Counted from the first letter of the stretch, positions 25,181 through 34,992 are shown. The stretch is 64,000 nt of DNA from Limnohabitans sp. MMS-10A-192 (GCF_003063335.1 NZ_NERX01000003.1:395418-459417); one strand, 5' to 3'. Notes: generated by a model not told the origin, from the sequence alone. Numbers and translations are program-made.

Positions 25181-27313
25181 TCAGGCCGCAAGACGCGACA
25201 AATCGGCCACGCGGTTCATCGCCACATGCAGCGACTTGAGCAGGCCCTGGCGGTTCAGGCGCAGGTCCATTTCTTCGGCGTTGACCATCACGTCGTCAAA
25301 GAAGGCGTCCACCGGGGCGCGCAGCGCGGCCAAGGTTTGCAAGCTGGCGGTGTAGTCACCCGCCTTGAATTGCGCTTCGGACTCCGGAACCAGCTTTTGC
25401 ATGACGGCGTAGAGGTTTTTCTCGGCGTCTTCCTGCAACAGCGCGGGGTTGACGTGGGCGTCCACCTCACCGGCTTTCTTGAGGATGTTGCCGATGCGCT
25501 TGTTGGCTGCCGCCAAAGCGGGGGCTTCGGGCAAAGCGGCAAAGGCGCGCACGGCCGACAAGAACTGGCTGACCTGACCCAGACGAGCGGGACGCAAGGC
25601 CATGACGGCGTCGACCTCTTGCGCGCTGAAGCCTTGCTCGCGCAAGTTGCCCGACAAGCGGTCGTAGATGAAGTCGATCAAAGCGTCTGCACCGCCCGTG
25701 ATCTTGTCGCCAAACACGGGGGCGGACAACGCCAGCAATTCGGGCAAGCCCAGCACCACGTCTTTTTCGATCAGCATGCGGATCACGCCCAGGGCATGGC
25801 GGCGCAGCGCGAACGGGTCTTTGTCACCCGTGGGCACGTTGCCGATGCCGAACATGCCGACCAGGGTTTCGAGCTTGTCGGCCAGCGCCACCACCAGGCC
25901 GACGTTGTTGCGCGGCAACTCGTCGCCCGCAAAGCGCGGCTTGTAGTGGTCTTCAATGGCTTCGGCCACCTCGGTGCTCAGGCCATCGTGGCGGGCGTAG
26001 TAGCCGCCCATGATGCCTTGCAGCTCAGGGAACTCGCCGACCATGTCGGTCAGCAAATCGGTCTTGGCCAAGCGCGCAGCCTGCTCGGCTTGCTGCGCCA
26101 GCAAGTCGCCACCAACTTGCTGGCCAATGGCTTTGGCGATGGCGCAGACACGCGCCATGCGCTCGCCTTGCGTGCCCAGCTTGTTGTGGTAGACCACTTT
26201 GGACAGACCTTCGACGCGCGATTCCAGCGTCTTTTTGCGGTCTTGGTCAAAGAAGAACTTGGCATCGGCCAGGCGTGGGCGCACCACGCGCTCGTTGCCA
26301 CCGATCACCAAGGAAGCGTCGTCGGGGGTGATGTTGCTCACCACCAAAAAACGGTTCGTCAGCTTGCCCGAGGCATCGATCAAAGGGAAGTACTTCTGGT
26401 TGGCCTTCATCGTGAGGATCAGGCACTCTTGCGGCACGTCCAAGAACTCGGTCTCGAACTGGCAAGTCAGCACATTCGGGCGCTCGACCAGTGCGGTCAC
26501 TTCATCCAGCAGGGCTTCGTCTTCGATCGGACGGGCACCGTTGCCCACCTTGGCCGCAGCAGCGTTCAGCTGGCGCACGATCTCGGCGCGGCGCTCGGCG
26601 AAGCTGGCGATGACCGAGCCGTCGTTCTTCAAGGTCTCGGCGTATTGGTCGGCATGTGCCAACACCACGGGCGAGACCTTGGCCTCAAAGCGGTGGCCTT
26701 GTGTGCTGTTGCCAGCCGTGAGGCCCAGCGCTTTGACGGGCACCACGGCGCTGCCGTGCAGCGCAATCAGGCTGTGCGCGGGGCGCACAAAGTTCACACT
26801 GCTCCAGCCCGGCAATTCGCAATCGGTTTCCAGCTGGTACTGCATGACTTTGGGAATCGGCAGCTTGGCCAGCGCTTCTTCCAGCGCCTTTTGCAGGCCC
26901 GCTTGCAGCGATGCGCCTTTGACGATGCTGTCGTAAAACAGGGCTTCGGCTTTGCCATCGGGGGCGCGCTTGAGGGCGGCCACAGCCGCCGCCGGGTCGC
27001 TCACATCTGCGCCCAGGGCTTGCAATTTTTTCAGCAGCGCAGGCGTGGCGTTGCCCGCCGCGTCCAGGCCCACGGCCACGGGCATGAGCTTTTGTTGCAC
27101 GGCCTTGTCGGCACCTTGTGCCAACACGCCGGTCACGTGCGCGGCCAGGCGGCGGGGCGATGCAAAAGCCGTCACAGCCGCATCGGCCGCAGCGAGGCCC
27201 TGGGCCTTGAGTTGTTCGGCCAGCACGCCCGAAAAGGCAGCCCCCAACTTGTTGAGCGCCTTGGGCGGCAGCTCTTCCACAAACAGTTCCACCAGCAGAT
27301 TTTGTGTCGTCAT
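25181..27313 (-). CDS. glyS: Glycine--tRNA ligase beta subunit
   Basis: tRNA-recognition subunit of the alpha2beta2 glycyl-tRNA synthetase. From the ATG at 27313 (MTTQNLLVELFVEELPPKAL) it is 710 residues, slightly longer than the E. coli protein. It has the typical N-terminal ELFVEELPPKAL and the central HD-like domain region (HDGLSTEVAEAIEDHY), with an anticodon-binding DALR-like C-terminus. It is separated from glyQ by 11 bp and cotranscribed with it. Confidence 0.96.
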   Translation of the reverse strand: MTTQNLLVELFVEELPPKALNKLGAAFSGVLAEQLKAQGLAAADAAVTAFASPRRLAAHVTGVLAQGADKAVQQKLMPVAVGLDAAGNATPALLKKLQALGADVSDPAAAVAALKRAPDGKAEALFYDSIVKGASLQAGLQKALEEALAKLPIPKVMQYQLETDCELPGWSSVNFVRPAHSLIALHGSAVVPVKALGLTAGNSTQGHRFEAKVSPVVLAHADQYAETLKNDGSVIASFAERRAEIVRQLNAAAAKVGNGARPIEDEALLDEVTALVERPNVLTCQFETEFLDVPQECLILTMKANQKYFPLIDASGKLTNRFLVVSNITPDDASLVIGGNERVVRPRLADAKFFFDQDRKKTLESRVEGLSKVVYHNKLGTQGERMARVCAIAKAIGQQVGGDLLAQQAEQAARLAKTDLLTDMVGEFPELQGIMGGYYARHDGLSTEVAEAIEDHYKPRFAGDELPRNNVGLVVALADKLETLVGMFGIGNVPTGDKDPFALRRHALGVIRMLIEKDVVLGLPELLALSAPVFGDKITGGADALIDFIYDRLSGNLREQGFSAQEVDAVMALRPARLGQVSQFLSAVRAFAALPEAPALAAANKRIGNILKKAGEVDAHVNPALLQEDAEKNLYAVMQKLVPESEAQFKAGDYTASLQTLAALRAPVDAFFDDVMVNAEEMDLRLNRQGLLKSLHVAMNRVADLSRLAA

Positions 27314-27324
27314 GTCGTTCTCCC

Positions 27325-28230
27325 TCACGCGGCTTTCTTGGGCATTTGTGCAACCCATTCACGCGGGGCCATCGGGAAGTCCAGACGTTCGCGGCTTTCG
27401 TAATAACTCTGGGCCACGCTGCGCGCCAGGTTGCGGATGCGGCCGATGTAGGCGGCGCGCTCGGTCACGCTGATCGCGCCACGCGCGTCCAGCAGGTTGA
27501 AGGTGTGCGCGGCTTTAAGCACCTGCTCGTAGGCGGGCAAAGCCAGCTGGGCACCCATGAGGTGCTGGGCTTGTTTTTCGTGGGCACCGAAAGCGGTGAA
27601 CAGAAACTCGGCGTCGCTGTGCTCGAAGTTGTAGGTCGATTGCTCGACTTCGTTTTGCTTGTAAACGTCACCGTAGGTCAAGCCCTCGGTCCATTGCAGG
27701 TTGTAGACGTTGTCCACGCCTTGCAGGTACATGGCCAGACGCTCCAGGCCGTAGGTGATCTCGCCGGTGATCGGCTTGCAGTCGATGCCGCCGACTTGCT
27801 GGAAGTAAGTGAACTGCGTGACTTCCATGCCGTTCAACCACACCTCCCAGCCCAAGCCCCAGGCGCCGAGCGTGGGGTTTTCCCAATCGTCTTCGACGAA
27901 GCGGATGTCGTTTTTCTTGAGGTCAAAACCCAGGGCTTCGAGCGAGCCGAGGTACAGCTCCAAGATGTTGCTGGGTGCTGGCTTCAAAACCACCTGGAAT
28001 TGGTAGTAGTGCTGCAAGCGGTTGGGGTTTTCGCCATAGCGGCCGTCCTTGGGGCGGCGGCTGGGCTGCACGTAGGCGGCTTTCCACGGTTCGGGTCCGA
28101 TGGCGCGCAAAAAGGTAGCGGTGTGGCTGGTGCCCGCGCCGACTTCCATGTCGTAGGGCTGGAGCAAGGCGCAGCCCTGGGCGTCCCAGTACTGCTGCAA
28201 TTTGAGAATGATTTGCTGGAAGGTCAACAT
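27325..28230 (-). CDS. glyQ: Glycine--tRNA ligase alpha subunit
   Basis: Catalytic class II aminoacyl-tRNA synthetase subunit. It is 301 residues from the ATG at 28230 ([15 protein letters not shown]). Characteristic segments are [38 protein letters not shown] and [20 protein letters not shown]. The frame can be read from 28317, but the extra 29 residues are not conserved. It is the first gene of glyQ-glyS-gmhB-plsC. Confidence 0.97.
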   Translation of the reverse strand: MLTFQQIILKLQQYWDAQGCALLQPYDMEVGAGTSHTATFLRAIGPEPWKAAYVQPSRRPKDGRYGENPNRLQHYYQFQVVLKPAPSNILELYLGSLEALGFDLKKNDIRFVEDDWENPTLGAWGLGWEVWLNGMEVTQFTYFQQVGGIDCKPITGEITYGLERLAMYLQGVDNVYNLQWTEGLTYGDVYKQNEVEQSTYNFEHSDAEFLFTAFGAHEKQAQHLMGAQLALPAYEQVLKAAHTFNLLDARGAISVTERAAYIGRIRNLARSVAQSYYESRERLDFPMAPREWVAQMPKKAA

Positions 28231-28370
28231 GGCCTGAGCGTGACCAGCGGCGAGCTGGCCAAAGTGAGATGGGCGCAAAGCATTTGCGCAAACCCTTGAT
28301 TTTACGGTCTTTGCCACTCAGAAACGGACTGGGCGCAGACGGCAAGGGCACGGCATGGCGATCGGGGGCA

Positions 28371-28462
28371 TGGATCCCGGATCGAGTCCGGGACGACAAG
28401 CTTGCTGCGGGTGGGGTGACAAGCTGGTTGCGGGTGGGGTGACAAGCTGGTTGCGTGCGGGA
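28371..28462. repeat. Palindromic unit followed by a 23-bp tandem repeat
   Basis: GGATCCCGGATCGAGTCCGG is an inverted repeat of a kind common as dispersed bacterial elements. It leads into three tandem copies of a 23-bp unit at 28395-28417, 28418-28440 and 28441-28462; the first has two changes and the last is degraded. It lies between lnt and glyQ, where 28231-28517 contains no gene. Confidence 0.75.
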
Positions 28463-28517
28463 GGGCACTTTGGCAATGGGGCAGGGAAAGCCTTGGCAGT
28501 ATCGGGTGCGGCGCGGC

Positions 28518-30068
28518 TCACACCGCTCGGCGACGCCATGCGATGAGCAGCACAAGGCCCAGACACAGCAGCCAAAGCGGCCACAAGCCCCAGGCGGCTG
28601 CCCAGCGGGCATAGGGGGTGAGGCCGTTGCGGCCTTCGTAGGTGCCCACCAGCGTGCCCCGGGTAAAGCGCGGCAGCTCGTGTGTGACGCGGCCTTGGTG
28701 GTCAATGATGGCCGTGGCCCCGGTGTTGGTGGCCCGCAGCATGGGGCGGCCCAGCTCCATGGCCCGCATGCGGGAGATGTTCAGGTGCTGGTCCACCGCG
28801 ATGGTGTTGCCAAACCAGGCGATGTTGCTCACATTGACCAAGGCGGTGGGCGCTTGCGCCCCGTCCTTGAACTGCGCGGCCAGCTCTTCGCCAAACAGGT
28901 CTTCGTAGCAAATATTGGGCGACAGGCGCTGCCCCTGCCAGGCGATGGACGGCTGGTCCAGACGGCCCCGGCTGAAATCACCCAAAGGGATCTGCATCTG
29001 GCGCACAAACCAGGCGAAACCGGGCGGGATGAACTCGCCAAAGGGCACCAAGTGGTGCTTGTCGTAGCGGTAGTCGGCCTGACCCTGCGGCCCCATGGCC
29101 ACCACCGCATTGGCATAACCCTCGGCCAGCGAGCCCAAGGGCACACCGATCAGGGCCAGCGAACGACCGGGCTGCGCAAAGTGCTGCTGCAAACCTGACC
29201 AATAGCCCTCGGGCAAATGGCGAGGCAGCAAGGGAATGGCCGTCTCAGGCGCCACCACCAGCGCTTGCTGGCTGGCGCGCAAGCGCTCGTCGTACCACTG
29301 CAGGGCGTCGCGGATGCCGCTGCGCACATCGAACTTTTCGCTCTGCAAAATGCTCGCTTGCAACAACTCCACCTGGCCCATGCCTGCCGACGTGGTGAAA
29401 GCTGGCGACCAAGCCTGCAAGGCCCAGGACAGCAGACCCACCAGCGCCAAAGGCTTGACAGCGGCCAGACGCCAGCCACTCAGCGCCAGACGCATGGCCA
29501 AGAACGCCGCCACAAAACCCAAGCCGTACACACCCACCCAAGGCGCCCAGACCGCCAGCACGCCATCGACGTGCGCATAGCCCCCGGCCCCCCAGGGGAA
29601 ACCGGTGAACCACTGCCCGCGCATGAGCTCGGCCAAGGTCCACACCGCGGCAAACAACAAGCTGCTCAAGCCAGGCTGGAAACGCGGCGGCACCCGTCGG
29701 CTCAAGACCACCCAGCCGACCGATGCGGCGACATAAAACAAGGACACGGCCGACGCCAGCAAGAACACGGCCAGAGCCGCCAGCGGCGCAGGCAGCCCGC
29801 CCACATCGTGCATGGACACGTACAACCACCAGAAGCTGCCCGCCAACCAGGCGGTGGCAAAAACGCCCCCGAACCAGGCCGCACGGCGCCAAGCCGCCGC
29901 CCAAGCGTTCTCGGTTTGGGTGATGTGCAGCAGCCCCGCTGCCAGCGCGGCCAAACTCAAGACCTGCAACCAGCCCTGCGCGAGGCCGCTGCCGGGCATG
30001 GCGATCGACGCGGCCTGGGCCAAGCCCGCCAACGCAGGCCACACCGTGGGCCGACGCAGGCGCTTCAT
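28518..30068 (-). CDS. lnt: Apolipoprotein N-acyltransferase
   Basis: Inner-membrane enzyme adding the third acyl chain to lipoproteins. It is 516 residues with about six N-terminal membrane helices (residues 10-215) and a periplasmic nitrilase-like domain. The catalytic triad is visible: Glu in VVAPETAIPLLP, Lys in YDKHHLVPFGEFIPPG, and Cys in SPNICYEDLFGEE. A last membrane helix lies at the C-terminus (LWPLWLLCLGLVLLIAW). Its start overlaps the corC stop by four bases. Confidence 0.95.
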   Translation of the reverse strand: MKRLRRPTVWPALAGLAQAASIAMPGSGLAQGWLQVLSLAALAAGLLHITQTENAWAAAWRRAAWFGGVFATAWLAGSFWWLYVSMHDVGGLPAPLAALAVFLLASAVSLFYVAASVGWVVLSRRVPPRFQPGLSSLLFAAVWTLAELMRGQWFTGFPWGAGGYAHVDGVLAVWAPWVGVYGLGFVAAFLAMRLALSGWRLAAVKPLALVGLLSWALQAWSPAFTTSAGMGQVELLQASILQSEKFDVRSGIRDALQWYDERLRASQQALVVAPETAIPLLPRHLPEGYWSGLQQHFAQPGRSLALIGVPLGSLAEGYANAVVAMGPQGQADYRYDKHHLVPFGEFIPPGFAWFVRQMQIPLGDFSRGRLDQPSIAWQGQRLSPNICYEDLFGEELAAQFKDGAQAPTALVNVSNIAWFGNTIAVDQHLNISRMRAMELGRPMLRATNTGATAIIDHQGRVTHELPRFTRGTLVGTYEGRNGLTPYARWAAAWGLWPLWLLCLGLVLLIAWRRRAV

Positions 30069-30958
30069 GCAGGCGTCACAGGCTCAAGCGCCACGGGCGA
30101 GACCTTGAACCAGCGCACCGCTCCCGCTCGGGTGTGCAAGACCACAAACTGCAAACCGGCCAGCACATGCTTTTCGCCACGGCGGGGCACATGGCCCATC
30201 TCGTGCGCGATCAAGCCGCCAATGGTGTCGAAGTCCGGGCCCTCGGTGTCTTCGCGCGCTTCCTGCAGGTTCACGCCAAAGGCTTCGCTCACGCGCTCCA
30301 GCGAGGTGTCGCCGCTGACACGGAAGCTGCGATCGGGCAGACCAAAAATATCGCCGTCGTCATCGGCGATGTCGAACTCGTCTTCGATCTCGCCAACGAT
30401 TTGCTCCAGCACGTCTTCGATGGTGATCAGGCCCGCTGTGCGGCCGAACTCGTCGATCACGATGGCCAAGTGGTTGCGGTTGTCGCGGAACTGGCGCAGC
30501 AAGTCGTTCAGACCTTTGCTCTCGGGCACAAACACCGCCGGGCGCAACAAGGCGCGGATGTTCAGCTCGGGGGCGCGTTGCAGTTTGAGCAGGTCCTTGG
30601 CCAGCAAGATGCCAATGATATTTTCTTTTTCACCCTCAAAGACTGGAAAGCGCGAGTGCGCAGTCTCGATCACTTGGTGCAACAGCTGGTCGAAGGGGTC
30701 TTCGATGTTCAGCAAATCCATGCGGGGGGCGGCCACCATCACGTCACCGGCCGTCATGTCGGCCATGCGGATCACACCTTCGAGCATCAGGCGGCTCTCG
30801 GCGTTGATGATGTGGTTGTCCTCGGCCTCGGCCAGGGTTTCAATCAACTCGTCCGTCGAATCGGGGCCGGGGTGGATGAATTCAGCCAGCTTTTGCAGAA
30901 AACTGCGTTTATCTTCGCGCTCAGCGGGGCGCGCAGGGTGGGGGTCTGACACAGTCAA
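30065..30958 (-). CDS. corC: CorC/HlyC family protein (CBS pair, transporter-associated)
   Basis: Cytosolic partner in Mg/Co homeostasis, of the YbeX type. It is 297 residues without membrane segments. Two CBS domains (about residues 68-190) include VMVAAPRMDLLNIED and GIILLAKDLL-like strands and DEFGRTAGLITIEDVLEQIVGEI. The C-terminal CorC_HlyC domain ends the protein. Its overlap with lnt is the classic ybeX-lnt arrangement. Confidence 0.92.
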   Translation of the reverse strand: MTVSDPHPARPAEREDKRSFLQKLAEFIHPGPDSTDELIETLAEAEDNHIINAESRLMLEGVIRMADMTAGDVMVAAPRMDLLNIEDPFDQLLHQVIETAHSRFPVFEGEKENIIGILLAKDLLKLQRAPELNIRALLRPAVFVPESKGLNDLLRQFRDNRNHLAIVIDEFGRTAGLITIEDVLEQIVGEIEDEFDIADDDGDIFGLPDRSFRVSGDTSLERVSEAFGVNLQEAREDTEGPDFDTIGGLIAHEMGHVPRRGEKHVLAGLQFVVLHTRAGAVRWFKVSPVALEPVTPA

Positions 30959-31024
30959 GGAATGCAGGACATGCTGTTATTGCGAAGCCACAAGGATAGC
31001 GGATTCATGCGACAAAACCCGAAC

Positions 31025-31756
31025 TCAGGGTTTGTCTTGGTGGTGTCGGGCATCGCGCACGCCTTGGCGGATCTCTTGCAAGGTGCCCAGCCATTCGCGA
31101 AATTGCTTGGCCTGCATTTTGAGCTGGTAATCGATCTCGGCCATCTGGTCCTGAAACAGGCCGCTGACTTGGCTGTCCAATGTGGCCTGGGGCACCGTGA
31201 GGTAGGCCTCGCTTTCGCTGCCATCGCGCTCCACACGGGCACCGGCGTGGCGGGCGATCTTGAGCATGGCCACGTTTTCGCTGAGGGCATGCACAAACAA
31301 CATGCTCACGCCTTCATTGCGGGCGTGCATCACGGCGTGTCGAAACAGCTTGGCACCCAGGCCCTTGCCGCGCTGCCGGGTGTCCACCGACACGCCAAAC
31401 TCGGCGCAAGTCGCCCACTGGGGGTCCACCGAATACGCCAAGTGGGCCATGGCCACCAACTCCAGCCGCCGGTTGAAGACACCGAAGATTTCGTCGCGCA
31501 CGAAATTCAAGCCCGACACATAGCGCTCTATTTGCTCATCGGTGGCGGGATAACCAAAGCGCAAGTAGCGGTCTTGCGGCGCCAGCGCCTGCAAATGCTG
31601 GAGGATGCGGGGCTTGTGACGCGCCGCCAGCGAACGGATCGGGATCCAGCGTGATCCGGTTTTTTCACCACTGACCGTCTGCAGATCAACCGCAGACAGC
31701 AGTTGGCGCCACAGCTGACGCCAAAATCCGGGCCGAGGGGGTGAAACAGGTGTCAT
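31025..31756 (-). CDS. GNAT family N-acetyltransferase
   Basis: Predicted acyltransferase using acetyl-CoA. From the ATG at 31756 it is 243 residues; an upstream GTG at 31849 would give 274. The CoA-binding motif A region is EFGVSVDTRQRGKGLGAKLF (Q/R-x-x-G-x-G) in the middle of the protein, followed by NEGVSMLFVHALSENVAMLKIARHAG. The C-terminal 60 residues are helical and charged. The substrate is unknown. It is divergent from fadD. Confidence 0.8.
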   Translation of the reverse strand: MTPVSPPRPGFWRQLWRQLLSAVDLQTVSGEKTGSRWIPIRSLAARHKPRILQHLQALAPQDRYLRFGYPATDEQIERYVSGLNFVRDEIFGVFNRRLELVAMAHLAYSVDPQWATCAEFGVSVDTRQRGKGLGAKLFRHAVMHARNEGVSMLFVHALSENVAMLKIARHAGARVERDGSESEAYLTVPQATLDSQVSGLFQDQMAEIDYQLKMQAKQFREWLGTLQEIRQGVRDARHHQDKP

Positions 31757-31916
31757 GGTGTTGTCTAGGGTATTCCCTGATTTTGCCTCCAAATCAGGGG
31801 CTTGCCAATACCGGTTATTTGTCGCGTGAGGGACCTTTTTCTTGCTCACCGAGGGCTTGCCCGATCACACCCTTGGCTGGAGCTGGCGACAATGCCCACA
31901 AAGAGGAGCAATGCAC

Positions 31917-33602
31917 ATGGAACGTATTTGGCAAAAGAACTACCCCGCTGGTGTGGCCCATGAAGTGGACCCCGGCCAATACAACAGCCTGACGGACTTG
32001 CTGGAGAGAGCATTTCGCGAGCACGGCGACAACCCCTTCTCGGTCTGCATGAACCGCTGGATGAGCTACAAGGAGCTCAACCAACTGTCCACCGCCCTAG
32101 GCGCCTGGCTGCAAAGCAAGGGCCTGCCCGCCGGCAGCCGCGTGGCGATCATGCTGCCCAACCTGCCCCAATTTGCCGTCACCATGGCGGCCGTTTTGCG
32201 CGCGGGCTACACCTGCGTGAACGTCAACCCGCTGTACACCGCGCGTGAATTGCAGCACCAGCTCAAGGACTCGGGCGCCACCGCCATCGTGGCGCTGGAG
32301 AACTTTGCAGCCACTTTGCAAGAGGTGCTGGACAGCTCGGCCATCCAACATGTGGTGGTGGCCTCGATTGGCGACTTGCTGGGGCCTTGGTATGGCCGCT
32401 GGATGACTTTTGCCGTGCGCCATCTGGCCAAACTCGTGCCCGAGTACGAGTTGTCGCTGGCAGGCGGGCGCACGGTGACCCCGTTCAAGAAAGCCATCGC
32501 GCAAGGCCGGAACATGAACCTGAAGGTCATGCCACAGTCGCTGGACGACATCGCCTTCTTGCAGTACACCGGCGGCACCACCGGCCTGAGCAAAGGCGCC
32601 GTGCTGACCCACCGCAACGTGGTGGCCGCGATGCTCCAGGCCGAAGCCTGGTTTTCACCGGCCCTGGCCGACATTGGCGACCTGCGCAAAGTCAACAGCA
32701 TTGCCGCGCTGCCGCTGTACCACATCTACGCCTTGACGCTGTGCCTGCTGGCCATGCGCCAAGGTTCGCACATGACCTTGGTGCCCAACCCACGTGACTT
32801 CGGCAAGTTCATCGAAGTGCTCAAGCAGCGCCCCTTCCACATGCTGCCGGGCGTGAACACCTTGTTCAATGCCCTGATGCAGCACCCCATGTTCAAGACC
32901 ATCGATTTCTCATCGCTCAAGCTGACGCAAGCTGGCGGCATGGCGGCATCGGCCGGCACGGCGCACCACTGGCAAGCGGCCACGGGCAGCGCCATGATCG
33001 AAGGCTGGGGCATGAGCGAGACCTGCGCGATCGGCACCAACAACCCGGTGACGCAAAAAACCTTCAGCGGCAACATTGGCCTGCCCCTGCCCGGCATCGA
33101 CATCGCCATCAAAGACGACGCGGGCAACAGCTTGCCCGTGGGCAGCTCGGGCGAGATTTGCATCCGCGGCCCCAACGTGATGGTGGGCTACTACAACCAA
33201 CCCGAAGAAAACGCCAAGACCTTCACCGCCGATGGCTTCATGCGCACGGGCGACATTGGCGTGATGGACGAAGGCGGCTACACCCGCATCGTGGACCGCA
33301 AGAAAGACATGATCATCGTCAGCGGCTTCAACGTCTTCCCCAATGAGCTGGAAAACGTGATCTCGACCTGCCCCGGCGTGGTGGAATGCGCGGCCGTGGG
33401 CATTGCCGATGACATGCAGGGCGAAGCCATCAAGGTCTTTGTGGTGCGCAACGACCCGCTGCTGACCGAAGAGGCGGTGGCGCGTTTTTGCCACGAGAAC
33501 CTGACCGGCTACAAGCGCCCCAAATACATCGAGTTCCGCGACGAACTGCCCAAGACCAACGTGGGCAAAATCTTGCGCCGCGAACTGCGCAGCAACAAAT
33601 AA
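31917..33602 (+). CDS. fadD: Long-chain-fatty-acid--CoA ligase
   Basis: Activates fatty acids to acyl-CoA through an acyl-adenylate. It is 561 residues from the ATG at 31917, placed eight bases after AGAGGAG; the ATG at 31911 is too close to that site. Motifs are the AMP-binding YTGGTTGLSKGAVLTHRN near 218, WGMSETCA near 362, and the linker DRKKDMIIVSGFNVFPNE near 459, with catalytic lysine in K-T-N-V-G-K at the end. An MBL hydrolase gene follows eight bases later. Confidence 0.94.
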   Translation: MERIWQKNYPAGVAHEVDPGQYNSLTDLLERAFREHGDNPFSVCMNRWMSYKELNQLSTALGAWLQSKGLPAGSRVAIMLPNLPQFAVTMAAVLRAGYTCVNVNPLYTARELQHQLKDSGATAIVALENFAATLQEVLDSSAIQHVVVASIGDLLGPWYGRWMTFAVRHLAKLVPEYELSLAGGRTVTPFKKAIAQGRNMNLKVMPQSLDDIAFLQYTGGTTGLSKGAVLTHRNVVAAMLQAEAWFSPALADIGDLRKVNSIAALPLYHIYALTLCLLAMRQGSHMTLVPNPRDFGKFIEVLKQRPFHMLPGVNTLFNALMQHPMFKTIDFSSLKLTQAGGMAASAGTAHHWQAATGSAMIEGWGMSETCAIGTNNPVTQKTFSGNIGLPLPGIDIAIKDDAGNSLPVGSSGEICIRGPNVMVGYYNQPEENAKTFTADGFMRTGDIGVMDEGGYTRIVDRKKDMIIVSGFNVFPNELENVISTCPGVVECAAVGIADDMQGEAIKVFVVRNDPLLTEEAVARFCHENLTGYKRPKYIEFRDELPKTNVGKILRRELRSNK

Positions 33603-33609
33603 AGCCCGC

Positions 33610-34533
33610 ATGTCGACACGTCCTGCTCTGCCTGCTGGAGTCACCGTGATGGAGCGCGGCTGGCTGTCGGCCAACAACATCCTGTTGTGCGACCAGAACA
33701 GCGCCACCTTGGTGGACAGCGGTTATGTCACGCACCAGGCGCAGACCCTGGCCTTGCTCGATCAAGCCCTGCAAGGCCGCCCGCTGGATCTGCTGGTCAA
33801 CACCCATTTGCACAGCGACCATTGCGGCGGCAACCAGGCCCTGCAAGCGCATTACCCGGCGCTGCAAACCTGGATCCCGCCCGGCCTGGCCTCGGCCGTG
33901 CAAGGCTGGCAAGAAGACGCGCTGAGCTACAAGCCCACCGGGCAAAACTGCCCACCCTTTCACTTCAACGGCCTGCTGCAACCGGGCAGCACCCACCGCT
34001 GGGCCGACATGGACTGGCAAGTGCACGCGGCCCCCGGGCATGACCCCCACTCGGTCATCTTGTTTGCGCCCGAGCACCGCTTGCTGATGTCGGCCGATGC
34101 ACTGTGGCAAAACGGTTTTGGCGTGGTGTTTCCCGAGCTGGTGGGCGTGGATGCGTTTGACGAAGTGGCCCAAACCCTGGACCTGTTCGAGCAGCTGAAT
34201 CCGGCCACCATCATCCCGGGGCATGGCGCGGTTTTCACCGAAGTGGCACCAGCGCTGGCCTTGGCCCGAAGCAAGCTCGATGGCTTTGCGAAAAACCCCG
34301 AAAAACACGCCCGCTACGGCACCAAGGTCTTGCTGAAATTCAAGCTGCTCGAATGGGGCCAGATCTCACGTGCCGACTTTGACACCTGGGCCGGGCAAGT
34401 GCCCTACCTGGAAGACTTGCATGAGCGCTTTGGCTTGGGCATCGACCGCAAGACCTGGCTGGACATGATGCTGGCCGAGCTGGAACGCAGCGGCGCTATG
34501 CAGGTGCACGAGGACATGTTGATGGACGCCTGA
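33610..34533 (+). CDS. Metallo-beta-lactamase-fold hydrolase
   Basis: Zn hydrolase of unknown substrate, 307 residues. The metal-binding motif is VNTHLHSDHCGGNQAL (about residues 62-77), with further ligands in HAAPGHDPHS near 140, the aspartate in MSADALWQN near 161, and IPGHGAVF near 202. It follows fadD by eight bases, so the pair is cotranscribed; a thioesterase or glyoxalase II-like activity on a CoA-linked product is possible but not shown. It is the second MBL-fold gene in the window, but not a close copy of the one at 21807. Confidence 0.86.
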   Translation: MSTRPALPAGVTVMERGWLSANNILLCDQNSATLVDSGYVTHQAQTLALLDQALQGRPLDLLVNTHLHSDHCGGNQALQAHYPALQTWIPPGLASAVQGWQEDALSYKPTGQNCPPFHFNGLLQPGSTHRWADMDWQVHAAPGHDPHSVILFAPEHRLLMSADALWQNGFGVVFPELVGVDAFDEVAQTLDLFEQLNPATIIPGHGAVFTEVAPALALARSKLDGFAKNPEKHARYGTKVLLKFKLLEWGQISRADFDTWAGQVPYLEDLHERFGLGIDRKTWLDMMLAELERSGAMQVHEDMLMDA

Positions 34534-34566
34534 GTCAGGCCCTGGCCCGATGCTATTATTTTCAGC

Positions 34567-34947
34567 ATGCTTGAGCGCCTTCTTTACCAGTCCACGCCCA
34601 CACAGGAGTTTGGCTCCCTGGCACTTTTCAAATTGCTGACAGATGCGCAACACAAAAACGCGCAAATGCAGATCACAGGACACCTGCTTTTTGTGAATGG
34701 TCAATTCACCCAATGCATGGAAGGTCCACCCGGCAGCATCGAATTGTTGTGGCAAAACATCCAGCGCGATCCTCGTCACCAACACATCCAATTGCTCATG
34801 CGTCGGGCCACTGAGAAGCGGCGATTTCCCGAGTGGAGCATGGCATTTTCAACCTACAGTGCGTTTTATGTGCACGGCATGCGCGGCTTCTTTCCCGTGG
34901 ACGCCAATGACCAATCGCCCTTGATTGATCTGTGTCATGAAGCTTGA
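34567..34947 (+). CDS. Stand-alone BLUF blue-light photoreceptor
   Basis: FAD-binding light sensor of 126 residues consisting of only the BLUF domain. The photocycle residues are spaced exactly as in AppA (Y21, N45, Q63, W104, M106): here Y7 (RLLYQS), N31 (HKNAQMQITG), Q49 (GQFTQCMEG), W90 and M92 (FPEWSMAF). There is no output domain, so it must signal through a partner protein. It is a single gene with its own terminator, at the edge of the core region just before the accessory island. Confidence 0.88.
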   Translation: MLERLLYQSTPTQEFGSLALFKLLTDAQHKNAQMQITGHLLFVNGQFTQCMEGPPGSIELLWQNIQRDPRHQHIQLLMRRATEKRRFPEWSMAFSTYSAFYVHGMRGFFPVDANDQSPLIDLCHEA

Positions 34948-34954
34948 AAGACCA

Positions 34955-34992
34955 TAAAAAAAACCCACTGGCGTGAACCAATGGGTTTTTTA
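34955..34992 (+). terminator. Terminator after the BLUF gene
   Basis: AAAAAACCCACTGG and CCAATGGGTTTTTT form a stem with one mismatch around the loop CGTGAA, followed by T residues. The A run on the other side makes it possibly bidirectional. Confidence 0.88.

Noticed and set aside
24626..27403. A 925-codon open frame on the plus strand opposite gmhB/glyS
   Set aside because: It is the antisense shadow of glyS and gmhB, low in complexity (Gln/His/Gly-rich) and without motifs; the minus-strand genes are certain.
28395..28462. Possible CRISPR array
   Set aside because: The three 23-bp units are directly adjacent with no spacers and no cas genes; it is a plain tandem repeat.
29217..31130. A 637-codon plus-strand frame opposite lnt and corC
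   Set aside because: It crosses two real minus-strand genes, is very Arg/Gln/Ser-rich and has no recognisable domain.
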